Part shown: one piece after another, positions 11,434-23,220 of the stretch
How the letters are laid out: every line of letters begins with the position of its first letter
Position numbering within the stretch: position 1 is the stretch's first letter
NCBI GenBank assembly: GCA_963989385.1
Contig: OZ022500.1
Location: forward strand, 107,115,842 to 107,179,841
Length of the DNA stretch: 64,000 nucleotides
DNA from: Ctena decussata
Lineage: Eukaryota; Mollusca; Bivalvia; Lucinida; Lucinidae
Direction: 5' to 3'
The notes under the pieces: model-generated
What the model was told of the DNA's origin: nothing
Databases searched by the model: none
What the model saw: only the letters and a program-made list of their open reading frames with translations
Made by a program: the position numbers and the translations under genes

Positions 11434-14400
11434 CCAGAGGACCAATGGTCCTGTAGCTCACCTGACACTTGGTCCTGGTATATATTTTAATGCTTTTATA
11501 CATGTATATAGCACCAGGGCAGGGGCAGATAACCCCCCTCCCTTGGGGATTAATGTTGAGTCCCAATTCTATATACCAAACCACAAGGTCACTGGGCCTT
11601 TGTTTCTGGACAAAGATTTCTGAAGGGTTTTTATCATATATGGGCGTGGTGGCCACCATGTTCATGTGACCATGACCATCTGAACAAACTTTGATTCCTT
11701 TGACCCAGTATAAAAGCTCCATATGAAATACAGTAATCATTTGTATAAACTATGATGGGCCTGAGTGCCCAATGCTACATACCGGTACCAAGTTTCAAGG
11801 TTATAGACCTTTCGGTTCTCGAGAAAAAGACGTTTGAAGAGTTTTTACCATATATGGGCATGGTGGCCATCTTGGTCAAGTGACCAAGACTATCTGAACA
11901 AAGTATGGTTCCTTTAAGCCGGTGAAGCTCCATGTGAAATATGTCTTCAATTGACCTCAGTGGCCTCTGAGAAGATGTTTGAAAATGTTGACGGGTGACA
12001 GAATCTCAATGACCTTGTACAAAAGTCAAAGAATGACCTTGACATTTAACAACAAAATATCTTCATCTGGTCATTTAGTCAACCATATATACCAAATATT
12101 GTACCTTAGACTTAAATAGGTTCTGAAAAAATCCACTGTTTAAGCATTTTCCCATATAAAAGCCTACACAATTTACCAAAGTTGACAGTGTCATAAATTA
12201 GGTCAAGGTCAACGCACGATCATTTGTATAAACTATGATGGGCTTGAGTGCCCAAAGCTACATACCAAGTTTCATGGTCATACGCCTTTTGGTTCTGGAG
12301 AAGAAGATTTTGAAGGGTTTTTACCGTATACAGGCATGGCGGCCATCTTGGTCACGATCCCGAGAACAAACTTTTATTCCCCGAGCACACTTAGACTCCA
12401 TATGAAATTTTGCTTCAATCAGACCAGTGGTTTCAGAGGAGAAGATGTTTTGAAAATCTTGATGACGGACAGATCGACAAACTGACCTTGACCTTCAGTG
12501 ACATAATAGCTTCATCTGGTCATTTAGTTGACCATATATACACCACGTATTGTACCTTAGACTTAAATAGTTTCTGAGAAATCCACTGTATAAGCGTTTT
12601 CCCATAAAAAAGCCTAACGTACCAAAGTCGACCATGTCGTAAATTAGGTCAAGGCCAATGCAAGTTCATTATTTGTATAAACTAAGATGGGCTCGCATGC
12701 TCGATGCTACATACCAAGTTTCAAGATCATACGCCTTTTGGTTCTGGAGAAGAAGATTTTCGAAGGGTTTTTACCATATATGGGCGTCGCGGCCATCTTG
12801 GTCATGTGACTCAAACCCCGGGTATAAACTTTAGTCCCCCTATCCCACTGAGACCCCAGTAGTTTCAGAGGAGAAGATGTTTGAAAATCTTGATGACAGA
12901 CAGACCGACAAAATGACCTTGACCTTCAGTGACATTATATCTTCATCCGGTAATTCAGTTGACCATATATACCACATATTGCCCAAAGCTACACAAGGGC
13001 GTAGCTATGTATACGGCAAATACGCAAGTGCGTATTGAAATTTTTCAAAATTGACAAAATTTCAACACGCTCTTGCATATTTGCATGCTAAAAATTTATA
13101 AATTAGACAAGATTTCAATACCAATTACCAAAGTGGCTGTAATACTAGCTTTCCCTTCAAGAAGCAGAGAATAAAACATGGTTGTGCGTATTATGAAATT
13201 GCCTCTAGTTACGCCCCTGCAGTACATACCAAGTTTCAAGGTCATAGGCCTTTTGGTTCCGGAGAAGAAGAGTTTTGAAAGTTTTTTACCATATATGGGC
13301 ATGGCGGCCATCTTGGTCATGTGACCCAGACCCCGGGTATAGACTTTCGTTCCCCCATCCCACTGAGACTCCATATGAAATTTTGCTTCAATCACCTCAG
13401 TGGTTTCAGGGGAGACGATGTTTGAAAATCTTGACGATGGATGGTCCGACGGAATGACCTTGACCTTTAGTGACATGATATCTTCATCTGGTCATTTAGT
13501 GGACCATGTATACAACATATTGTACCTTAGACTTAAATAGATTCTGCGAAATCCACTGTTTAAGCATTTGCCCATATAAAAGCCTAATGTACCAAAGTTG
13601 ACCATGCCGTAAATTAGGTCAAGGTCAACGCAAGGTCATCATTTGTACAAACTATGTTGGACACACATGCCCAAAGTTACATACCAAGTTTCAAGGTCAT
13701 AGGCCTTTTGGTTCTGGAGAAGAAGATTTTTGAAAGGTTTTTACCATATATGGGCGTGGCGGCCAGCTTGGTCATGTGACCCAGATACCGCGAATAAAAT
13801 TTCGTTTCCCCAACCAATGGAGGCTGCATATGAAATTTGGCTTCAATCGGCCCAGTGGTTTCAGAGGAGAAGATGTTTGAAAATCTTGACGACGGATGGT
13901 CCGACGGAATGACCTTGACCTTTCGTGACATAATATCTTCATCTAGTCATTTAGTGGACCATGTATACCAAGTATTAAACCTTAGAATTAAATCATTTCT
14001 GAGAAATCCACTGTTTAAGCGTTTTCCCTTATAAAAGCCCAACGTACCAAACTTGACCATAACGTAAATTAAGTCAAGGTCAACGCAAGGTCATCATTTG
14101 TACAAACTATGATGGGCCTTCATGCCCGATGCTACATACCAAGTTTCAAGGTCATAGGCCTTTTGGTTCTGGAGAAGAAAATTTTTGAAGGGTTTTTACC
14201 ATATATAGGCGTAGCGGCCATCTTGGTCATGTGACCCAGATACCCCGTACAAACTTTCGTTTTCCCAACCCATGGAGGCTGCATATGAAATTTGGCTTCA
14301 ATCGGCCCAGCGGTTTCAGAGGAGAAGATGTTTGAAAATCTTGACGACGGATGGTCCGACGGAATGACCTTGACCTTTTGTGACATAATATTTTCATCTG

Positions 14401-14886
14401 GTCATTTAGTCGACCATGTAAACCAAGTATTAAACCTTAGAATTAAATAGTTTCTGAGAAATCCACTGTTTAAGCATTTTCCCATATAAAAGCCTAACGT
14501 ACCAAACTTGACCATACCGTAAATTAGGTCAAGGTCAACGCAAGGTCACGATTTGTATAAACTATGATGGGCCCGCATGCCCGATGCTACATACCAAGTT
14601 TCAAGGTCATAGGCCTTTTGGTTCTGGAGAAGAAGCTTTGAAGGGGTTTTACCATATATGGGCGTAGCGGCCATCTTGGTCATGTGACCCAGATACCGCG
14701 AACAAACTTTCGTTCCCCCAACCCATGGAGGCTGCATATAAAATTTGGCTTTGATTGGCCCAGCGGTTTTGGAGAAGAAGACCTTTGAAAATGGTGAACG
14801 GACGGACGACGGACGGACGACGGACGGACTACGGAGCATTGCCATACTAAAAGCTCACCTATGAGCCTTCGGCTCAGGTGAGCTAA
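11434..14886 (+). mobile_element. Large Helitron-like tandem array, ~455-bp unit
   Basis: The head CCAGAGGACCAATGGTCC with AGCTCACCTG is followed by about seven diverged units. The phrase 'taccaagtttcaaggtcat' recurs at about 11791, 12260, 12714, 13229, 13684, 14138 and 14593, spaced 454-470 bp except where a MITE is inserted. The end is a GGACGGACGACGG microsatellite (14795-14830), then hairpin GAGCC-TTC-GGCTC, then AGGTGAGCTAA with host T following. Hairpin plus CTRR plus A|T junction is the known Helitron 3' signature. Open frames on either strand repeat with the unit and are not genes. Confidence 0.7.
12994..13219. mobile_element. Small MITE inserted in the 455-bp array
   Basis: This interrupts one unit and explains its longer spacing. 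Tips AGGGCGTAGCTA (12996-13007) and TAGTTACGCCCCT (13206-13218) are imperfect inverted repeats. TACA occurs on both sides (12990-12993 and 13223-13226) but not exactly at the tips, so the target duplication is uncertain. No coding capacity. Confidence 0.5.
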
Positions 14887-14997
14887 TAAATCAGGAAAAC
14901 CTTCTAGACTCCTTTATATAACGATGGACAGCCTGAAAAAGAAGAAAATTACTATCATTAGACAATGAAGGCTTACCATTTAATATATATTCAAGAC

Positions 14998-17316
14998 TTA
15001 GAGGGTGAAAGTCCCTTGTTTCTCTAAACAGACGTATTCTTGCTGCTGTATAGTTTTCACATTCGAAGAAAAATGTGATGCATTTTCAATACTATTTCCA
15101 CAGGAACAATATATATTTAGACTCAGGTGATTTTGAAACAAGTCAGATTGTAGATTGCTGCAATTATTTCGTATTCTGGCATGAATTATGGACCATTTGC
15201 GATTGCCTTTGAGAAAGTAATCAGGCACCTTACTGGGTGATAAACATTTACTTTTCAAAGACCTGCGAAGTGAAGCAAAAGAGTCTAGTTGTTTCATAGA
15301 GGCATCCGCAAGTTATTCCACAGAGTAACACCAGAGGGTATGCAAGATCTTGAAAAGATTTCCGTCCGTGTATAAATACTAGAAACGTTATTACGATTTC
15401 TTAAAGGATAATTTGAGACTTCGCGAACAAAAGGGGGAATGAGGTCCGAAATATGATCAGGAACAAGACTATTAGTATACTTATACACAAAACAAAGCTT
15501 CTGAAATTGCCTTCTGTCACTCAATGACACCCAGCCGCATTCTTTATATAAATTTACAAGAGATGTAGACCTGGTAAGACCAGTAACAATGCGAGCTGCC
15601 TCATGCTGGAGTTTTTCAAGGGCATTTCTGTTCTGAAGAGAGGTACCATCCCATAAAATAGAAGAACATTCTAGAATTGGCCTAATATAGGATATATACA
15701 TTTGGTTTAGTGCATGTCTACTAAACGAATACTTTAATTTTCTCATTATTCCCAGTATCTTGTACGCAGACTTAATAATGTTTTCGATATGCACATCCCA
15801 TTGTCCACTACTCTCAAGAGTTACACCCAGATGTTTATGCGATTCGACAAATTTTACAGATGTATCATTAAATATGAGTTTTGGAATATCGATATCATGT
15901 CTAAAAGAAACAAAATTGCTTCTGTTTTATTCGGATTAAAAGCCACCAACCATGATGATGCCTATGCGTGTATAATGGCTAAATCATGATTTATAATCCC
16001 GTCAATATCCTCAATACTACTGGCGGAGAAGAAGCGAGAGCTATCATCAGCAAACAAACGGGTCAAACTTAAAAGATTTTCTGAAATATCATTAACATAT
16101 ACTAGAAATAAAAGCGGCCCTAAAACAGATCCTTGTGGAACACCCGCTCCAACTATAGTCTCATCAGAAGCAGAAGAGTTAATTAACACCCTCTGCTTTC
16201 TTGAGGATAGGTAATTTGAAATCCAGTCTAACAATTTCCCCTTAATACCATTTTGTCTTAATTTAAATAACAAACCCCTGTGCCAAACTCGATCAAAGGC
16301 TTTTGAAATATCGCAATATACCATGCAAGAATATTGTTTCTCATCAAAAGACTGGCAACTATGGTGATAAATATCGATGAGTTGCAAAGTTGTAGAATGA
16401 CCCGGTAAAAATCCAGACTGATACTTATATATCAAATTATTACTATATAAATGATAATAAATATGTTTAAAGACTACCCTTTCCAAAATTTTTCACACAT
16501 TACTTAATAAAGATACGGGGCGATAATTTGCCGGTATTGTTCTTTCTCCCTTTTTGTAAATTGGAACTACTTGAGAATGTTTCCACGGTTCCGGAAAAAT
16601 GCCCTCTTGAATGGATCTGTTATATATAATACTTAAAGGTTTACTTATTGAAGCTGAAGTGTATTTTAACATTCTATTACTAATCATATCGGGTCCTGAA
16701 GCTTTATTAACGTTTAATATATCTAAATTATCTTTCATCTCACTCTCCATAATAATTATGTTTTCTAAATACAGATTCGTTATTTCGATAAAAGGAGGTA
16801 AAACAGCATGAGAGTCATCTACAGTTGACACAGAAGTAAAATATAAATTTAAACAATCGGCTTTTCTTTATCAGTAGTATAATAAACAGTGTCTCCAGAC
16901 TCTAAACGTTTTGTTAAGGGTGGTATTGAAAAAGTTGAATCTTTATTTTTAACAAAATGACGAATAATTTTCCAGTAATCTTTTCTACTATTAGTAAATG
17001 AATCAAGAAGTGATATTTCTAGATTATTATAAAAACGTTCTTTTGCATGTTTCTTAAGATTATTTACTTTGTTTCGAATATTTTTATAACAGAGCCAGTC
17101 AGAATGAGTTAAAGAATAAACAGCTTTTTTTCTTTGACGGTCACGTTTTCTGGACAATTTACGGATTTCGAAGTCGTACCAAGGCTTATCGTATGGCCGA
17201 ATAGTTACTTCTTTATGAGGGATAGTACTTTTTATTAATTCCATAAATATTGTTGTAAATAATAAACAGGCGTCATCAACAGTTCCTTCATATAGACAGT
17301 TCCAATTAGACATAGA
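14998..17316 (-). pseudogene. LINE endonuclease/reverse transcriptase ORF, main decayed part
   Basis: Read from 17316 downwards. The linker (EIRKLSRKRDRQ) is followed by the reverse transcriptase with NVNKASGPD, NYRPVSLLSN, YQSGFLPGHSTT, YCDISKAFDRVWHRG, GVPQGSVLGPLLF and an intact catalytic LFADDS (about 16040-16060). After it come IRPILECSSILWDG and the C-terminal HARIRNNCSNL region with a CSCGN zinc-knuckle-like cysteine cluster. Stops and frameshifts near 16850, 16490, 15960 and 15295 break it into at least four frames. Family by motif is Jockey/CR1-like. The broken frame cannot make active enzyme. Confidence 0.85.
17304..17316. repeat. Left target-site duplication of the plus-strand LINE
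   Basis: AATTAGACATAGA here is repeated exactly at 21061-21073. Twelve bases are certain; the thirteenth (A) could belong to either side. It lies inside the coding sequence of the minus-strand LINE (codons for SMSN). Confidence 0.9.
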
Positions 17317-20300
17317 CGAATCCCAATACCACTCTGGAAAATACAAGAAACGTGGGACTACGCTAAACGCTCAATCGGTTCATTTGGAGCATTACTGTCT
17401 CTTTTGTGGATATATTGTATATTGTTAAACAGTGGAGATATCCATCCAAATCCTGGACCCTACTCAATCTCTTCATCTAGCTCAGAGTTCAGTCTTTCGA
17501 GTGTTACTATTCCACCATACGATAGCCATTTAAGTATCTGCCATCTGAACATTCAAAGCATTGTTCCAAAACTTGACATCTTACAATATGAAATTCAGCC
17601 ATTTGATATTTTTGTTTTTACAGAAACTTGGCTAAATAATAACATAAAATCGGAGGACCTGAAAATTTCTCATTTTGAAGATCCATATCGATGTGACCGG
17701 GATGTGCGATCAGGAGGGGTAGCTATTTACGTGAACGAAACTCTAGAGAGCAAACGACGTCCTGATCTAGAAATTAATGGCCTAGAGTGTGTTTGGATTC
17801 AGGTTAAAGTTCGAGGTCATAATGTGCTGGTTTGTGGCATGTATAGACCACCGAATTCAAATAACCAATATTGGAACTTAATATATGAGTCTATTGACAG
17901 GGCGAAAAACACAAATGTTGAAGATATACTTATCTTAGGCGACCTAAATAACGATTTGTTAATAACTAACAAGAGCAAAAACCTCACTGATCTTATGAGA
18001 TCATTTAATCTATCGCAATTAATAACTGAAGCAACACATTTTACAGAATCTTCTTCCTCACTAATAGATGTAATCCTGGTAAGTAATAATAATAATATTC
18101 TAGCGAGTGAAGTATGTGACCCTTTTAATCCGGACTTAATAAGGTTTCACTGCCCCATTGCTGTATTGTTGAAATTCCTGAAACCTAAACAAACTCATTT
18201 TAAGAGGAAAATTTGGAAGTACGATCAAGGAGACTACGAAACCTATAGGCAATTACTTAATGAAACTGATTGGGATATAGTACTAAATGGTGATATTGAA
18301 ACTGTTACGGAAAAGATAACCGGTACTATTCTGCAGGCTGCATCTACATCTATCCCCAATAAAATAGTTACTATTAGGCCACAGGACCCACCTTGGATGC
18401 ATAACGAAATCCGAAAATTGATACGTCAAAGAAAAAGGCTACATAAAAAAGCTAAACGAGCTAACAGTAATAGAGTTTGGTCTAAATTCCGAAAACTACG
18501 TAATAAGATTGTTAGTGAAGTAAGACTTTCTAAAACCAATTATGAAAACCGTATAGCTACTACTCTAGCAACAAAAACAGATGATATCAAAACTTGGTGG
18601 AGATTGTCTAAGCAGGTTCTTTATCTAAACAAGAAAAATGTTTCAGTTCCTCCTCTAATTTATAATAATAAAACTTACGAAAGTGAAGAAGAAAAAGCAG
18701 AAATACTTAATACCTTTTTCATTACACAGTCACAACTTGATGATACCGGCACAAACCTTCCTGAACCTACACAACCACCGTATGAACAGCTTAACACAAT
18801 TTACGTTAGTCCTTCTGATGTACGTGATATTTTACGTTCTCTTAATGTCTCCAAAGCATCTGGTCCAGATCTAATAAGCCCACGTGTTTTAAGAGAAGGG
18901 GCTGATCAACTTAGAATTCCATTAAGTATTTTCTTCAATCGACTTATTGCTGAAGGAAAATTTCCACAAGCATGGAAGCATGGCAATATTATTCCTGTTC
19001 ATAAAAAAGATGATACCCAGTTACCCAATAACTACCGCCCAATATCCTTACTAAGTGGACTAGGAAAGACAATGGAGCGTTCTATTCACAAATATGTTTA
19101 CAACTATTGCATAACTAACCGGATCATTTCTCCACATCAGTCTGGTTTCATTCAAGGAGATTCCACTACATACCAACTACTTAACCTTTATGACTCATTC
19201 TGTGAAGCTGCTGACTCTGGCAAAGAAGTGCGTGTAGTTTTTCTAGATATAAGCAAAGCATTTGACAGGGTCTGGCATAAGGGGCTTCTACATAAACTTC
19301 AAACAGTTGGAATCTCAGGTAATCTTCTTGAATGGTTTTCAGATTATCTCTCAAATAGAGAACAGCGAGTTGTCCTGAATGGTAAAATGTCTAGTTATCT
19401 CCCTGTACCTGCTGGTGTTCCGCAAGGGTCGATCTTAGGCCCTTTGTTATTCTTAATTTACATTAACGACATTGTAGAAAATCTAAATTGCAATGTGAAA
19501 CTATTCGCAGACAATACTAGTTTGTATGTAATTGTTGAAACCCCAAACACTGCTGCAAATACTTTAAACGCCAACCTTTCGAATATTCACATATGGGCAA
19601 AGCAATGGCTAGTAGATCTAAATCCACTGAAAACTGAATCAATGATATTCTCAAGAAAACGCTTACGACCCAATCACCCACCTCTTGTAATGAACAATAC
19701 TATTGTAAAGGAAGTTAATAGTCATCGTCATCTAGGCATAACCTTTTCTTCTGGTCTAACTTGGCACAACCATGTTACAGAAATTGCTAACAAGGCCTGG
19801 CAACGTGTAAATGTTCTAAGGGCTTTCAAATTTAAATTTGACCGAAAATCACTCGAACGAATGTATATTTCCTTTATAAGGCCGGTTATTGAATACAGCG
19901 GAGCAGTATGGTGCAATCTAACTAATGAAGATAAGACTCTTCTTGAATCAATCCAAATTGAGGCTATGAGAATAGTTACAGGAGCCACAAAATTGTTGTA
20001 TTGCCAAGCTTTACGATGACTTAGGCTGGGATACACTTGAGTCAAGACGCAAGAAACAGAAGCTCATAATCTTTTATAAAATGGTAAATGGACTTGCACC
20101 TGCCTATCTTAACCATTTAGTACCAGGTCTTGTTCAAGATCAGTCACAATATTCTCTTCGCAATTCTAACGATATCTCTACAGTTCATGCTAACTCTACT
20201 TTATACTATAATTCTTTTCTCCCATCAGCCGTTAGAGCATGGAATAACTTACCCATGTTAATTAGGAATAGCGTTTCTCTTGCCGACTTTAAGAAAAACT

Positions 20301-20659
20301 TATACGAGGTAAGAATAAAGCCCCCGAATTATTATTACTACGGAAACAGAACAGCTCAAGTTTATCACGCACGATTACGCCTTGAATGCAGCTCTCTAAA
20401 ATCACATCTACATAGGAAAAATATAATTGACAGTTCAACGTGTTCTTGTGGTCGAACAGAAACAGTAAAACATTTTCTGTATGATTGTCCAAATTATCTG
20501 CAACTACGAAATCAAGTATTATCTACCGTAATTCATCTTCCAGTAAGGACATTGACTAATGGTAATCCAGCCCTTTCCGACTTTGAGAACAAACAAATTT
20601 TTGATTGCGTGCACAAATATATTATCCAGTCCGGAAGATTCAGTACTCCTCATACGTAA
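17317..20659 (+). pseudogene. LINE ORF: endonuclease - reverse transcriptase, frameshifted
   Basis: Domains in order: a hydrophobic stretch and GDIHPNPGP (17434-17460). The APE-type endonuclease follows (HLNIQSI, TETWLN, GGVAIYVN, GMYRPPN, ILGDLNND; the SDH position reads RFH) at about 17550-18200. A basic linker leads to the reverse transcriptase at about 18840-19560 (NVSKASGPDLI, NYRPISLLSG, HQSGFIQGDSTT, FLDISKAFDRVWHKG, GVPQGSILGPLLF, then LFADNT). The second catalytic aspartate of FADD is Asn (AAT, 19513-19515), which should abolish polymerisation. A one-base frameshift near 19985-19995 ends the first frame at 20019. The C-terminal part continues in another frame to 20659 with a CSCGR...HFLYDC cysteine/histidine cluster. 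Confidence 0.9.
17434..17460 (+). other. 2A-like motif GDIHPNPGP at LINE N-terminus
   Basis: Canonical 2A ribosome-skipping motifs read D(V/I)ExNPGP. Here the sequence is D-I-H-P-N-P-G-P, preceded by a hydrophobic run (LLSLLWIYCILL). The glutamate is replaced by histidine, so skipping activity is uncertain. 2A-like sequences are known at the N-termini of APE-type LINEs in several invertebrates. Confidence 0.7.
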
Positions 20660-21040
20660 TTGACCTGTTCTTGCTGCTATGCCGATGGTACATCGTTGTC
20701 GGGAAGCGGTTGAGACACGGGACTGAACGGAAATGAATGGGAACATTTGTTGGTTTTCTTCTCTGACTCTCTTTCTCTTTCTCTCTCTATTAAGCTTATT
20801 TCTTATATATGGTTCGATTTATTCTTATCGAATGCTGTTCTCACATCAAAAATTTCCTAGTACATTAATGTATATGTTCATATAAACGTTTCTTAAATGT
20901 CTATTGCTTAGAAATCTTACGCACTCATTTTTTGTTGCAAATACATGTTAAATAGGAGACGATGTCTATAAGCTAGATAGCTTGTTATCGAATCCTTTAT
21001 ATTATTCATGTATGAACTGATTGTGTATGTTTATATGTTG

Positions 21041-21046
21041 AATAAA
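21041..21046 (+). terminator. LINE poly(A) signal AATAAA
   Basis: AATAAA lies 15 bp before the insertion end at 21060. No poly(A) tail separates it from the target duplication. Confidence 0.7.
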
Positions 21047-21060
21047 ATACTGTTTAAACT

Positions 21061-21235
21061 AATTAGACATAGAAATCTTATCGTTGAGTTCATTAAAATT
21101 TGCTTTGTTATAAAGCCATACAGTTCTTTTATATGCACTAGATACGGCATAATCGTGAGGAATATATAAATACGTAGCCTTATGATCAGATATATGCGGG
21201 GGTTACATATAGTCCCCGCATTATACACAACACAA
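21061..21235 (-). pseudogene. Endonuclease end of the split minus-strand LINE
   Basis: On the minus strand 21190-21061 reads SDHKATYLYIPHDYAVSS and then KRTVWLYNKANFNELNDKIS-MSN. This is the end of the endonuclease plus linker, continuing directly into the block that resumes at 17316. Upstream, a frameshift at about 21195-21200 separates SDH from ICNPRI. Recognisable LINE sequence stops near 21235. The first 13 bp are the right copy of the younger LINE's target duplication. Confidence 0.8.
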
Positions 21236-21557
21236 TCGGTACCCTGTTACGGTACCCCACTTCTGCCCTTTTATCTTACCTTTAACTTACCTTTTACTGT
21301 ATTCACTCAGTTATTCATTCACTTACCTTTTATTATATTCATTCAGTTACTTTAACTTACATTTTACTGTTTTCATTCTGTTAAAATAACAGGAATTTCC
21401 CGTCTCTAGAATGACTCCAACTATCTAAATCAGTCTTTTGAAATTCTACAATAATATGGGGATTCTCCTTCCAAAACAATCACAAAGATCTAGATCCGCC
21501 TTGTATTTGGCAGTGGTATATCCCCAAGGGGTGGGGGTGGTATAGGTGGTGGTGGTG

Positions 21558-21596
<39 letters not shown>

Positions 21597-21689
21597 GTAA
21601 CCGTAATTAACCTTGCGGTATGCAGCCTTTTCTCACCCGCCCTCTTTAACATTTTTTTCTGGAAAGGATAAAGTCTAATGCTCTGGAAG
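21236..21689. other. Unassigned spacer with a (TG)n/(AG)n microsatellite
   Basis: A pyrimidine-rich, loosely repeated tract (ttaccttttactgtattcattcagtta) lies at about 21280-21390. A half-copy of the TCTAGATCCG palindrome family is near 21485-21500, and a TG/GA microsatellite is at 21545-21595. Confidence 0.45.
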
Positions 21690-22035
21690 AACATGAACTA
21701 AAAGTTAGCATAGCGGCAGAACTATCACCATCCTGCGGTTTGTCGATGACATCGACGCTCTTGCTGAGGAAGAGTATGTACTAGAAGTAGAAGCCCTAGT
21801 TGAAAGTCTCGACAAAACCTGCACAAAGTATAAAATGGACATAAGTGCTGAGAAGACCAAACTTATGACAAACATCGCCAATGGCAAACAGAGGGAGACT
21901 TACATTAAATGATAGAAGATTAGAACGGTTACAAGCTTCAAGTATATTCGAGCAATTGTTTCAGATGAAGGCTCGAAACCGGAGGTTCTCTCAAGGATCG
22001 CACAATCAACTGCACCTTTGAAAAAGCAACCTATT
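21690..22035 (+). pseudogene. RTE-like LINE fragment (RT motif C onwards)
   Basis: On the plus strand this reads FVDDIDALAEEEY (an F-V-D-D active-site motif), then LVESLDKTCTKYKMDISAEK, TSFKYIRAIVSDEGSK and EVLSRIAQST, with frameshifts. This is the part of the RTE-like LINE just upstream of that at 22614-22870, but on the opposite strand, so it is a separate piece or an inversion. Not translatable. Confidence 0.7.
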
Positions 22036-22070
22036 AACTGTAATCTCTCCAGTATGGAGAGATTACAGTT
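22036..22070. repeat. Perfect short hairpin (16-bp arms, 3-nt loop)
   Basis: AACTGTAATCTCTCCA, loop GTA, then the exact reverse complement. It sits exactly at the end of the plus-strand LINE fragment and may mark a rearrangement junction. Confidence 0.6.
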
Positions 22071-22315
22071 AGGTATCAGTCATTTGCACACGTGTGCATG
22101 GGAAGAGAATGCAAATGTAGAAATCTCTCTCTTATAATACATTTGGCAATATATAAATGCAGTTAACACAAGACATTCACACTAATCCTTGCCCTATTTG
22201 CTTTGAATTTTATTTTAATGGAATATTTATACACTACATAATAATATGCATTATTATATACCCGGGTACTCGTCCCAGCCCTACACTTTACAACATTTTT
22301 TTTTCAACCTAATCT

Positions 22316-23220
22316 TGTTTTCAGCAGCTAGATGTGCTAGCAAAGTTCATCCCTTCCAGTAATTACTAAATGTCTTTCCACCTCTTTTTCTGTCTACCTT
22401 TCTTTTTTTCCTTTCAGGGTGTCCTGTAGAATCGTCTTTGCTAGGCCAGAAGATCTCGAGATGTGTCCATACTACCTCAGTTTTCGTTTCTTGACCATCG
22501 TTAGGAATTCTTAGTCATAGTCTCCAAAGGCTGTTTCGATCATTCTCCGAACTTCCTACTAAGTCACGTGGTCTTTGTAAGAGATGTTTAGTATTCTTCG
22601 GTAGCATCTCCTCTCAAAGACCTGCGTTCTTTTTTTCTATGTCTGCTGTCAAGGCCCATGAGTTACAGACATACAGAAATATGGCTATGGCAAGAGAGCG
22701 CATCAGTTTCACCTGTGATCCAAGAGTTATACTGGTATGTCTCCATATTGGTTTCAGCTTTGTTAGAGCTGCGGTGGCCTGTGCAATCCTTGAGAGGACC
22801 TTCGGTTTATGAGCCATTAATCTGAGACGATTACTCCTAGGTGTTTGACGCACTTGACACATATTTTCATTTTGTACCTTGCGGAAATGTCGAAACTTTC
22901 AGCTAGAAGTTCTAGTTCCAGCTCTTCTATAGCGGGCGCATCAGTGTCAGTTGGTAATAGTTCTGCTAATTATACCAACATTTCTTCCACATTCTGTCAG
23001 ACCATCAAACATAATCCATTCGGGAAAAAATGTTGAAGCCGGTATGTGAGAGAATGCATCCCTGTCTAACTGCAAACGTTGTTCTGGACCGTTCTCCCGT
23101 GCTTCCATGTACCTGGACTGCAATTATAGCCTTGCCGTAGGGGTGCTCAGTTGTGCGAACTGGATTCGCATTCATCTTGTACTTCCACATGGTAGCCCAT
23201 AAGGCTGCATACTATACCAT
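22316..23220 (-). pseudogene. RTE-like LINE relic (RT to C-terminus)
   Basis: On the minus strand: a VRQGC-like RT motif (TTFAVRQGCILSHTGFNIF, about 23010-23080), a decayed middle, VLSRIAQATAALTKLKPIW (about 22750-22800), LGSQVKLMRSLAIAIFLYVC (about 22660-22720), and further decayed C-terminal text down to 22316. Frameshifts and an internal deletion remove any coding potential. Same family as 10215-10835. Confidence 0.7.

Larger units (their letters stand above)
17317..21060 (+). mobile_element. Plus-strand Jockey/CR1-type LINE, nearly intact, with TSD
   Basis: A 3744-bp insertion flanked by a 12-13 bp duplication. It has one long ORF encoding endonuclease and reverse transcriptase, a 3' non-coding region of about 400 bp and an AATAAA signal 15 bp before the end. 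The frame is open from the very first base of the insert with no ATG before the endonuclease, so it is either slightly 5'-truncated or uses an unusual start. It is young relative to the element it hit: about 870 codons are open and the duplication is perfect. Two lesions disable it (frameshift near 19990 and FADN). Confidence 0.9.
14890..21235 (-). mobile_element. Minus-strand Jockey/CR1-type LINE, split by a younger LINE
   Basis: Two minus-strand blocks, 14890-17316 and 21061-21235, are parts of one element. The 21061-21190 block translates to the end of the endonuclease (SDHKATYLYIP) and KRTVWLYNKANF, ending in SMSN. The lower block resumes with SMSN-WNCLYEG at 17316. Between them is the plus-strand LINE 17317-21060 with its target duplication. 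The 5' end is truncated at about 21235 within the endonuclease. The 3' end abuts the Helitron-like terminus at 14886 and has no poly(A) tail. Confidence 0.85.

Noticed and set aside
11186..11740. 184-codon open frame on the minus strand
   Set aside because: It spans an unrelated junction between non-coding sequence and the head of the 455-bp array, contains low-complexity runs and no recognisable motif.
13096..14845. Several similar open frames of 84-126 codons, in step on the minus strand
   Set aside because: They recur with the 455-bp repeat unit, so similarity reflects the DNA repeat and not a protein family.
17434..17460. Viral origin of the 2A-like motif
   Set aside because: It is in frame with a LINE endonuclease and reverse transcriptase; such motifs are known in non-LTR retrotransposons.
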